Assembly (NCBI GenBank): GCA_963681505.1
Contig: OY811992.1
Coordinates: 3,757,889 to 3,821,888, forward strand
DNA: 64,000 bases
Direction: 5' to 3'
Source of the DNA: Eunapius fragilis
Lineage: Eukaryota; Porifera; Demospongiae; Spongillida; Spongillidae
Every line of letters starts with the position of its first letter. The first letter of the stretch is position 1. The position numbers and the translations under genes are program-made. The notes under the pieces are model-generated. The model was not told where the DNA came from. It made no database searches and saw only the letters and a list, made by a program, of their open reading frames with translations. Below, piece after piece: positions 1 to 12,096 of the stretch.

Positions 1-627
1 CTTTAGTTGAGTAGTCTCGTCCCCAGATACACATAACGTAACGATTATGGCCGTATACGTGTACCAAGATTTTGTTCCGCTGCACCTGTGATTGCAGCGT
101 TGAAGCGGGTTCATTATTACTCACACGTAGCATGCTAGCAGCTGATGTGGCCACGCAACATTAACCTCACTACTGTACAACGAAATAATATAATGATAAT
201 TATAATACACACGCATGCATAGCGCATTTGACCAGTTAATAACGGGATATTTGATGTAATAAAGGTCAAATTCCCCCCCCCCCACCCCATCCCTCTCAAC
301 TCCCCGGGGGTGGGGGTTTCACGTAACAATGATAGACGCATAAGTTATACGTATCGTACTGTACTCTGTATGGATGTAAGGGAATTATTTGCAGGTGTTC
401 CCTTTTGTGACAGTTGATAGCTAGAAAGCCAACATGTCTACGTCTCACTATTGCAAGAATACACGTGGGGAGTGTTTGGCCCCTTAATCTGGGGGGGTGT
501 TTGGCCCCCTGATTTGGGGGAGTGTGTTTGGCCCCTTGATTTATGTGCTGGAACAGAATGTAGCAATTCATATCACATCACACTGCATTATACACACATC
601 ACTGCACATGTGTTCTGAAAAAAAAAA
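1..627. other. Non-coding sequence downstream of HACD3
   Basis: No gene seen. Bases 1-70 resemble one end of the fold-back element at 57788-57935 (shared CTCGT.CCCAGA core and similar following bases). A C-run lies near 273-284. Around 450-540 there are three loosely repeated GGGGG-TGTTTGGCCCC segments. The stretch 596-630 should be the HACD3 3' UTR; it contains no obvious AATAAA close to the stop on the minus strand. Confidence 0.5.
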
Positions 628-3600
628 TTAAAATACTTTAATTTTCTTTAACTTCTTTTGTCTCTCCCGGAACATGTGAGGAAGCAGCATTGAGGCACCC
701 ACTGGAAATGATGGGATGGAAGAAGTGTGGTGATAGGTAGGAGGGATTGTGGTGATGGAGGGAGTGTGGTGATGGAGGGAGTGTGGTGATGGAGGGAGTG
801 TGGTGATGTAAGGAGTGTGGTGGTGGAGGGAGTGTGGTGGTGGAGGGATTGTGGTGATGGAGGGAGTGTGGTGATGGAGGGAGTGTGGTGATGGAGGGAG
901 TGTGGTGATGGAGGGAGTGTGGTGATGGAGGGAGTGTGGTGATGGAAGGAGTGTGGTGATGGAGGGAGTGAGTGCAAAAGGAAAGATTGCAGTCAGATCG
1001 CGGTTGCGGTTAGATCAGCTTTATATATGCCATTATTAGCAGTAATTTCAAACTATCCAATAGTTGAATGCCCATATGTAGATCAAACAATTCATATCAC
1101 TGCTACACAGCTAACACACAATACAGCACACCACAACTGAGATTGTCTTTCAGTAGACTGATATCAATGGTTATACTAGAACCAGAAAGCTTTACTTATG
1201 TAACCATTGTACTAGGATGAGCACAAGGCTGAAAGGATGATTAACACATAATGTGTTAATCAGTCATGCGCTATTAGGTCATGCTCTCGAACATTCTGTA
1301 GTGCATGTATATCTATTGTTTGGTGTGCGTGTATTGAGGAGTCTCAGTCTCACGAGTCGCTCGTTCGTGTTTGTTGTGTTTCAGTGCTCTGTATTTCTGC
1401 AGTTGTAATAACGTTACATTGGTGGCAGTGGTGGGATATGGCATTGGGAATCCAAGGCTTGGCCCTACCTGAGGGAATCCAAGGCTTGGCCCTACCTGAG
1501 GGAATCCAAGGCTTGGCCCTACCTGAGGGAATCCAAGGCTTGGCCCTACCTGAGGGAATCCAAGGCTTGGCCCTACCTGAGGGAATCCAAGGCTTGGCCC
1601 TACCTGAGGGAATCCAAGGCTTGGCCCTACCTGAGGGAATCCAAGGCTTGGCCCTACCTGAAATCAATGCGGACAGTGCAGAAGAGTACGACCGGTCGTG
1701 GAAGCGACTTGAACTTATCGCAGTGGCCAATAAGTGGGAAAATGGCAAGGATTTGGTTGTTCTTCCAGCCCTATTGAGGGGAAAGCTTCTTGATGCCTAT
1801 ACGTCCCTTTCGGATGCGGAGGAAGTTGACCTCAACACTCTCAAGAGGTCCCTTGCAGAGAGGGCAGGGTTGGTAAAGGATCCTCTTGTGTCGGCGAAGA
1901 AGTTCAGAGAGCGACGTCAGGAGCATCGGGAATCAGTGAGGGACTTTGAGCTATCTCTCCGGAAGCTGTTTGCGGAGGCCTACCTGAATGAGGATGTGAA
2001 CTCATCTAGCGTGTTTTTGTCACGTTTTATCACGGGGTTACGTTCTGATATAGCCAGACAGGTCCTGTTGTACGGTACTCCAACGAAAATAGAGGATACC
2101 GTAAGGAACGCCATCCGCATCGAGATGGCCCAGGGATTTGACGAAAGCCAGCAACAGGTCCAAGCAGTGACAGCTGGGGGGCACGGATGACATGAGAGAG
2201 ATATTGGATAAAGTGATGAGTAGGATGGAAGCCTTGGAGTTGCGTCTTCAAGGACCGAAGGCAACTAAAACTCGAGGATATCAGCCACCTCGGTGTTACC
2301 GTTGTAACGAAGAAGGGCACTTCCGGTGCAACTGTCCTCTTCAAAAGAATATGGATGACTCTGAAGCCTCGCAACGGGCGTAATGGGTACGTTATTGCAA
2401 CAGTGCTTCTGTGCGGGTGCATGGAACACTGGGAGGGCAGAATGTAAGCTTCCTTATTGATTCGGGTGCTGCTGTGTCAGTAATTAGCTATGGTATTAGC
2501 GCCCGGGCTGGCGTACGTGAAGATGCACCTCTCACTGTTGGAGCGAACGGCGTCCCTTTGGACGTACTTGGAACAGTAAATCTTTTGGCAGTTGTTGGAA
2601 CAATTAGTGTAAAGCATTCTTTTGTAGTTGCCAGAACGCTTACCGTCGAGTGTCTTTTGGGCATTGATTTCCTTTCCCGTTACGGTGCAATCATTGACTG
2701 TGCTGAAAATAAACTAACGTTCTCACGCAGGCCGCAGGGGACTACGCAAGGGGATGAGAAGATGGGGCATGGTGATAACATAACGTTATCGGTGAGCGTG
2801 GCTCAGACCACTAGCCCGGTCACAATCACTGGTCAAGGGAAGGTTAGAGAGTTGTGGTGGGATGGAAGGAAACGAAGGGCTATTGGAACCCACAAGCACT
2901 CAAAAGGGGTTGTTAATGGCACGTAGCTTTAGTACAGTCGGAGAAAATAACGAAGTACCTGTCCAAATGATCAACGTTGGTCACGAGGAAATTACGATTT
3001 ACAAGGGTACACGACTGGGATTGTTCAGCCTAGGTCACCACGTAATGAACGTTGTAGGCGAACGCGCAGAAACAGTAGCACAGAACGATCGTCTGCCTGC
3101 TATTGATCTGACACAGACCGATATTACAACCGGAGGAGAAGCTGGAGCTGGAGAAGTTCCTGTATGACTTCTTTGTATATGATGACGGGCCTCTTGGAAG
3201 AACCTCAGTAGTGAAGCACTCAATAAAAACTAGAGGACAACCCATTAGAGAACCTTTGCGGTGAATACCTCATTCACTTCAAGGTATAGTGGCCACGGAG
3301 GTACAAAAGATGCTAAAGCAAGGTGTGATCAGGAAAAGTAAAAGTCCATGGTCATCTCCGATTGTTATGGTGCGGAAGAGGGATGGTTCGTGGAGATTTT
3401 GTATCGACTTCAGGAAGCTAAACGAAGTTACACACAGGGATGGGTATCCTCTACCACGCATTGACGAAACCCTTGAGGCCTTGTCAGGGGCTCAGCTGTT
3501 CACGACTCTTGACCTTGCATCAGGCTACTGGCAAGTGGAGATTGAGGAAGGTGACAAGGAAAAGACTGCTTTCACGACGCGCAATGGGCATTTTGAATTC

Positions 3601-6600
3601 AATGTCATGCCATTGGCTTAACAAATGCCCCTGCAACGTTCGAAAGGCTGATGGAGTGCGTTCTCGCTGGACTTACTTTCGAGGAATGCTTGATCTACCT
3701 GGATGACATTGTGGTATTCAGTACTACTTTTGATCAGCACCTCAAGCGATTAAAAGCTGTTTTCCAGCGCTTGAGAGAAGCAGGTATGAAATTAAAGGCA
3801 AGCAAATGTCACTTCGCCAAAACAGAGGTAAAGTATTTAGGCCACATTGTATCGAAGCAGGGAATTAGAGCTGACCCAGACAAATTGAATGCAATGGCAA
3901 ACTATCTGGTGCCAGCGGATTTAAAACAACTACGACAATTCCTTGGTCTCACAAACTACTATCGGCGTTTCATAAAGGGCTATTCAAACATCGCGGAACC
4001 ACTACACAAACTAACAAGAAAAAATGGAGAAGGCTATAGGTGGAGCAAAGAATGCCAGGAGGCATTCGAACAGTTGAAGCTGCAGCTTGTGAGGCCACCT
4101 ATACTGGCATACCCACAATTCAACCATCCGTTTATAGTTGCGACGGATGTGTCGGGTATGGCTCTTGGAGCCGTGTTAAGCCAAAACATTGATGGAAACG
4201 AGAAGGTTATTGGAGCAGGCAACTGAATAAAGCCAGGCGGAACTATTCGACGATTGAGCGGGAAGCATTAGGTGCAGTTTCGGCAATCAAGGAGTTTTTC
4301 CCCTACCTCTATGGCCGGCCCTTTACGTTACTTACCGACCATAGCCCGTTGACCTCATTACGAGGTTTGAAGGATACGGGAGGCCAACTTACGCGATGGT
4401 TCCTTTACCTGCAGGAATTCGACATGGCCATTAAGTACAAGTCAGGGAAGAGTAACACCAATGCTGACGTCATGTCGTGCAGCTGGACATCGAGTGAATC
4501 TCAGAGGACATCTCCAGAGAAAGAAGATTTGGTGTTTGCAAATGGTATATCTGCCCTGGGTGGAGCGGACACTATGAAACGGGAGCAAGCAGTGGATGAG
4601 TTTACGGCTAGGCTCATTCAGTCCATCATACATGGTAAGCAATCTTTAGGTGAGTTAGAACGAGGGAGCAGGTTTCTCATGGCAGACGGCGTCCTTTGCC
4701 GTCAGTCTACAAATTCCCCTAACCCCAGATTGCAGATTGTAGCGCCCAAGAGCTTGCGAGGGTTGAACTTTGACCAGCTGCATGTCAAGTCAGGGCATCT
4801 AGGTGTTTACAAGACCTTTCAAAAGGTACGAGAACGCTTCTTCTGGCCTGGTTATGAACGTGATATCCGTGAAGAGGTGGAGAAATGTGAGGCATTTCAA
4901 CGCCGTAACCATCTAGTACCACAACCACGAGCCCCTCTAGGGACCATCAACAGCAACTACCCGTTTCAGAAAATCTCATGGGATATTATGGGTCCTTTGC
5001 CTACCACACTTAAAGGGAACAAATACATTCTTGTTATAACAGACCTTTTTACGAAGTGGACAGAAGCTTTCCCTCTAATTACAACTGACAGTAATACCTT
5101 AGCCACAGTTCTTATAGATGAAATAGTGTGTAGATTTGGGGTGCCGGAGGCTATTCACAGTGATCAAGGCTCTAATTTTGTTAGCAAAGTCATCCAGGCC
5201 CTATGCAGTGAACTAGGTGTCAAGCTCTCCCAGACGACCGCATACCATCCAGAGGGAAATTGTCAGGTGGAACATTTCAACCGTACGCTAGAGGGAATGC
5301 TGTCTAAAGTTATTTCGGATCATCAAAGGGATTGGGATGACTACTTGCAAAAGGTATTATTTGCGTACAGAACTGCCATCCACGAGTCCACTGGGTTTGC
5401 TCCTTTCACGGTCATGTATAGTCGTTCACCAAGCCTGCCAATTGATGTGATTTTGGGCTCATCCAAGACTGAAACCAGACAATTACCAGAATACGTCCAG
5501 AAAACACAGACCTATCTAAGAACATTGTTCGCGGAAGTGCGCAAGCGACTTAAAGCTGCACATTCGAGAAGCAGACAAGAATTCTGTTGAGTTGTTCTGT
5601 GTGGGCAATAGAGTGTGGCTTTACGTTCCAGCCATCAAACAGGGCCAGAGCAGAAAATTCTCTTCCCTGTGGAGAGGCCCATACACTATTATCGAAAAAT
5701 AAGTGCTGTTAATTTTCGGATCCAGCTGATTGGTGGCCAGCTGAAGCAGGTTGTGCATAAGAACCGCCTAAAACTGTGTCGAACTGACCCTCCAGGAGCC
5801 ATTGATCAGAAACAACTCGTTGACCCCTTGACCAGTCAAGAAGGCAATGCTGGTTTTGTAACTGTTGGGACCGACGTAGATCATAGGGACCATGATGTAC
5901 TCGAAGACCCGAACGTTGGAGAGGAAGAGGTTATTGCTGGAGTGGATGACGATCAAGATGGTACGGAGAATGCGAGAGAAGGACCAGCAAGACGCTACCC
6001 AAATAGAGGTAGACGGCAACCAGACAGATACCAGACTGGATTTTCGTAACTTGTATAACTTGCGAGGACGCAAGTATCCTAAGGGGGAAGTTGCATAACC
6101 ATTGTACTAGGATGAGCACAAGGCTGAACAGGATGATTAACACATAATGTGTTAATCAGTCATGCGCTATTAGGTCATGCTCTCGAACATTCTGTAGTGC
6201 ATGTATATATATTGTTTGGTGTGCGTGTATTGAGGAGTCTCAGTCTCACGAGTCGCTCGTTCGTGTTTGTTGTGTTTCAGTGCTCTGTATTTCTGCAGTT
6301 GTAATAACATTACAATTAGACACACAGTGTTATATCAAGTTTATGAAGGCCTCGCAACCATAAATATTCAAGTTAGCACATAATTTTAATAACTACTTGT
6401 GATCATATGATCTACATCGGATTGATTATTACTAATTTCAATAGTGAATTTTAACGGCTTATTAAGTTTGTTCATATCCAGTAATTTCTCAAGGGTTAGA
6501 GAAACTTAAATCAGTTATCTTAAATAACTTCAATAGTGTGTTATTAAAATGCAAAGTATCTTGATTGTGTGGTGATTAATAACAAATGTTATGATTGGCT

Positions 6601-9600
6601 GATTTAATAGTTCCAACTGAAAAATGGCATTCTTAGTACAGCATATTATTAATTCATGTTAACTAACATTTGTTGATTTTAAAAGCACTTAAAAATGGGT
6701 TTGCACTAGTATTATTTGTCTAAAAAGTGCAATGTATAGCTTATTTACTATTATAACCATTAAAACTTGGTCAATTCATCCTTGGACATCCGGTAAACAA
6801 TATATTATAGATACAGCTGATCAGTTTTATTTTATAAACTCCCACACTGTGCACATTAAGACTTCAGAAAAGATTAAAAACACATTGTAATGACTTATTT
6901 ATCATGTAAAAAACATCATGTACTTATGTACATGTAGCATGCTTGCAATTAATACCATGCTTAAGCTAACGCAACAGAATAACCAATTATACGTGAAGGC
7001 ACGTGTACATTTTTACACTGCCACTCCCCCTGCAGAGACCTTGTGGGTTCCTGCCCCACCTCCCTCTTGAATTTACAACTGAGGCAACCATGTAAAAAAA
7101 TATGTGTGTTCTATTTGTTTCCATATCCTTCAACCTATTCGCGAGATATCATTGGGTCAGTACATAAATGGTTAGAAGCTGCCATTTGGTCCTTTATGAC
7201 TTCCACATAATTCTTACAATACCATATGTGCCATATGACGTATACCCCTCCATTAGTACTGACGTAACCCCTCCATTAGTACTGACGTAACCCCTCCATT
7301 AGTACTGACGTAACCCCTCCATCAGTACTGACGTAACCCCTCCATTAGTACTGACGTAACCCCTCCATTAGTACTGACGTAACCCCTCCATTAGTACTGA
7401 TGTAACCCCTCCATTAGTACTGACGTAACCCCTCCATTAGTACTGACGTAACCCCTCCATTAGTACTGACGTAACCCCTCCATTAGTACTGACGTAACCC
7501 CTCCATTAGTACTGATGTAACCCCTCCATTAGTACTGATGTAACCCCTCCATTAGTACTGACGTAACCCCTCCATCAGTACTGACGTAACCCCTCCATTA
7601 GTACTGACGTAACCCCTCCAATAGTACTGACGTAACCCCTCCATCAGTACTGACGTAACCCCTCCATTAGTACTGACGTAACCCCTCCATTAGTACTGAC
7701 GTATACCCCTCCATTAGTACTGACATACTTGGTATTGCCACCAACACGTATAGCCAAAGAAACGTTGCATAATGGAAAGAGATGTTCAATGGATTTGGGA
7801 GTGGTAAGGAGAATGGTGCATTGGTATCATAGTACGGTGGGATGCTCAGCCAGACCACCATTGCTGTAAGGGAAGAGGTACAAATGTCAACATGAAAGAA
7901 CAATGTATCACAATCAAGGAAAATGAAATTAGGTAGAAGTTAATTACTACTACGGTAAAGTACCACTTATAAGCCCTTCCTCTGCCCCCAATGCAACAAA
8001 AAAGGCTAGTGTTTCAACGTGCATATCTCCGTAACCGAGAATGTTTCTGTATACTTAGTTTTCAAAAGCATGTAGGGGGTATCATTTTACTTCCTGAAAG
8101 GTTCGCTGAAACATTCACTGTTATGGAGATATGATCATCTAAACATGAGCTGTTATTTTTTTGATGGGGGTGGATGGAGGGAAGGGGGGGGGGTGGGGTG
8201 GGGGGGGGGGCTAATAAGTGATACTTTACAGTAATAATAAAGAATTATAACAAAAAATTCAAACATCAATATATTTAGCACTTTATTAAGTCATTGAAAT
8301 AACTAGTTATAAAGTCAATAATATACATTATACAGTACATACATAGATCAATTATAACTTGCAAGCTAGCATAGCTTATTACAAATCCTGATTTCACAAT
8401 GCAGCTTGATGTACCTTAATTAATCACAGAGCCAGCAGTAATTAATCACAGAGCCAGCAGTAATTTGCCTTCGCAAGCAAAATTAAACTTGCACTCAATT
8501 TTCCTTGATTGCGCCTACCCTTTAATAAATTATTACCAATTTGTGGGCTGCAGTGTTGTCATTTACAGTATTCAGCTTACAGCAAGGCACAATGCAAGCT
8601 GACTATGGCTATACAAACTATAATCGCTGGTTAACTTAGTATAAAGCCCACATAATTTTGTTTGTACCAAGTTATGCCTTTAAGTTACACCAGCAGTTGT
8701 AGTTTATGTTGCCATAGTGACATGGAAAAGCATACATCACATACACATCATCACATCATCTGGTCACACCATCACCATCCACTGGTCACACCATGACCAT
8801 GCACTGGTCACACCATCACCCGCATCCCCACATAGGTCACACCATCCCAACGTACATAAACCTTTACACTACACTTCCGGGTTACTCATCACCACACTTA
8901 AACCATCACCTTCATCTCACATAGGCCACATCATCACCTCACATTAAGATCACAACTATACACATGTTCTCTTTGTGACCACACGAGCAATCCACAAGGA
9001 GCAGATTGCATCATGATGTGTGTACACACTGTGACGACATACAATCACCACACAATTGTATTTCTCTCTGATGGTCATAAGGTCTCCTTTCAAAGGCAAC
9101 ATTTTGAAGCACCGACAACCCCACACACAGAAAAGCTTTTTCTCTGAATCATTTTGATATACAGTATAATATTTATTAACCAAACTGACCAATATTTACT
9201 TGATGCACCCCCCCCCCCCCCCCCTCAGAACACAATGATGGGGTTGAGGGGTGTGTGTGCATGGGGGGTGAAAGATAACATTACCTTCAGCCAGGAATCC
9301 CAATGGATAGAGTGGTATCCAGACGGTGTATCGCAGCCATGTCAGGACCTGGATCTCCACGTTCACAACAGACAAGGCATAATATGGATACCTTCGGACG
9401 AGGGCACGCACAGAAGACTGACATGGGAACGCTGCCTGTCCCCATAGTACACACCCCTAACTCCTTGTCACTGCCTGTCCCCATGGTGCACACCCCTAAC
9501 TCCTTGTCACTGCCTGTCCCCATAGTGCATACCCCTAACTCCTTGTCACTGCCTGTCCCCATGGTGCACACCCCTAACCCCTTGTCACTGCCTGTCCCCA

Positions 9601-12046
9601 TGGTGCACACCCCTAACTCCTTGTCACTGCCTGTCCCCATGGTGCACACCCCTAACTCCTTGTCGCTGCCTGTCCCCATGGTGCACACCCCTAACTCCTT
9701 GTCACTGCCTGTCCCCATAGTGCATACCCCTAACTCCTTGTCACTGCCTGTCCCCATAGTGCATACCCCTAACTCCTTGTCACTGCCTGTCCCCATGGTG
9801 CACACCCCTAACTCCTTGTCGCTGCCTGTCCCCATGGTGCACACCCCTAACTCCTTGTCACTGCCTGTCCCCATGGTGCACACCCCTAACCCCTTGTCAC
9901 TTCCTGTCCCCATAGTACACACCCCTAACTCCTTGTCATGCATGTGGTTACGTGAGGTGACGACATGAGTACGCTGGTTGACAGGAAATTGTCTGCATAT
10001 GCACACCCCTCCTTCCCTAACCCAGCTCCCCCACACTCCATCCCCTCACACACACACCATCCCCACCCTCCACCCCATCCATCCTCCATCATCTCCTCAC
10101 ACCCAGCTTCCCCACCCTCCACCCCTCACCCACACACCCCCATCCTCTCACAACCAACTATCATACCTGACTAATTCTATAAGAGACCATACAAGGAACA
10201 GAACCCACACAACTGGATGTTGGTGCAGCTTTTCATTTGAGGCTAGCACGACAAAGAGAACCATCCCGCGACCAGCTACCTGGGGATGAGGAGGGAAAGG
10301 GGGCACAGTTACATCACCCAATAAGGAGTCCCCACCTTGGTACTGAAGTCCCCAGTCCTGCATAGACAATTATGTACAGTCCCCAGTCCTGCATAAACAA
10401 TTATGTAGTCCCCAGTCCTGCATAAACAATTATGTAGTCCCCAGTCCTGCATAAACAATTATGTACAGTCCCCAGTCCTGCATAAACACTTATGTACAGT
10501 CCCCAGTCCTGCATAAACAATTATGTACAGTCCCCAGTCCTGCATAAACAATTATGTACAGTCCCCAGTCCTGCATGTGGGTACCATATATTTGCTAAAG
10601 GGGATGGCTCGACGATCCAATCATTTTGAAGTGTTCATTGCAACCATTTCAACTGCTGAAATATTCCTCAACGTACAGCAAAGAGATATTTGCTGAAGTT
10701 TGTATGCTTCCAGCTAACACACACATGCACACACATACATCCACACACACACACATTCATACCTGCATAAGGGTTGGCATGACTGCACCTCTGACCAGTC
10801 CTACAGCAGAATGGATGACTTCCAGAAATGCCAAAATCTGACACATGGAAATGATAGGTCCCGCCCTCTCATAGGCCATCTGCACACCATCTTCAAGAAG
10901 AAGTAGAAAGAAAATTTATACCATTGCCACCAAGTGATTCATAATATCACCATCACAACTTCTAAGTGATTCATCACCACCTCCATGAGGGATATAACAC
11001 CTGATTCATAACACATCATCACCACCTCCATGAGGGATATAACACCTGATTCATAACACATCATCACCACCTCCATGAGGGATATAACACCTGATTCATA
11101 ACATATCATCACCACCTCCATGAGGGATATAACACCTGATTCATAACACATCATGACCACCTCCACCTCAAAGTGACGATACACTCATAGTGGTCAGACC
11201 ACATGGTAGTGACTTTTAAGTAGCAAAGCTACAACGGAACATTTCACCCGAAGTTTGCTTTCCTATGCTTTCCATATTGCTGATCAGTTAGGATTCCCTA
11301 TCTGTTAGGGTTCCCTATCAGTTAGGGTTCCCTATCAGTTAGGGTTCCCTATCAGTTAGGGTTCCCTATCAGTTAGGGTTCCCTATCAGATAAACATACA
11401 CAAAGCCCTTGGAGAGAGTACAAAGATTTGCCCGCCATGTAGTGTTAAGCAAATGGAACCTAGGTTATGAACCAATTGAAGATAGCGTGAGTTATAAACC
11501 AATGAACTAAGGTTCGGTGCTTCCTGATATATAGAATTTTTTGTAGCCAATTTGGCTAATTTGTCATTTTTGTAGTAGCCAATTTTATTTTGCAGTAGCC
11601 AATAATTGAATCAACCTTTCAGAAATGAAAACAATATTGTGAGCCTGCCACTTCTAAACCGCAACGTACACGTGCACTGTAAGTAAGCTTGCATAAATGA
11701 TATTCATACTAATTAATCGCTAAAACGGCGAATCCAAGATGCTTAATAGATTGCCAAACAAGCATTTCTATTGCCAATGGCGAATTTGGCGAGTGTGTCG
11801 GGAAGCACTGCAGGTTAGCCCTGGTAATGTTACCATCATGACCCACTAACTATACACACCACCTATACAACCAGAGGTAGCAGAACGGCTCAGGTGGTGG
11901 GTGGACTGGTCTCATTTTAGTACAATAATAGTCCAATCACTGGTACTGTCCCATCCATGATTATTGAAAAAAATTATATATATATATATATTAAATATAA
12001 TCATCTGAATTGGTCACAGCCAACAAAACGTTCAGAATAGATCCAA

Positions 12047-12096
<50 letters not shown>

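Larger units (their letters stand above)
1199..6314 (+). mobile_element. Ty3/gypsy-type LTR retrotransposon, young but broken
   Basis: LTR retrotransposon of about 5.1 kb in the last intron of HACD3, opposite in orientation to that gene. Recognisable parts in order: left LTR; a primer-binding-site-like segment just after it; gag (about 1440-2380) ending in a CCHC zinc knuckle; aspartic protease (about 2410-2720); reverse transcriptase (about 3290-3960, with the YLDD box); RNase H (about 4080-4490); integrase (about 4760-5570); right LTR. Protease-RT-RNase H-integrase order places it in Ty3/gypsy (Metaviridae). The two LTRs differ at only a few positions, so insertion is recent. The coding region is interrupted at several places (roughly four or five), so this copy looks dead. 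Confidence 0.92.

Noticed and set aside
9287-10036. Long open frames on both strands encoding GTGSDKELGVCTM-type repeats
   Set aside because: They come from a 39-bp minisatellite in HACD3 intron 10; a period divisible by three keeps frames open without selection.
11286-11391. Interstitial telomere (TTAGGG-like)
   Set aside because: The period is 17 bp (AGTTAGGGTTCCCTATC), not 6; only the core resembles a telomere repeat.
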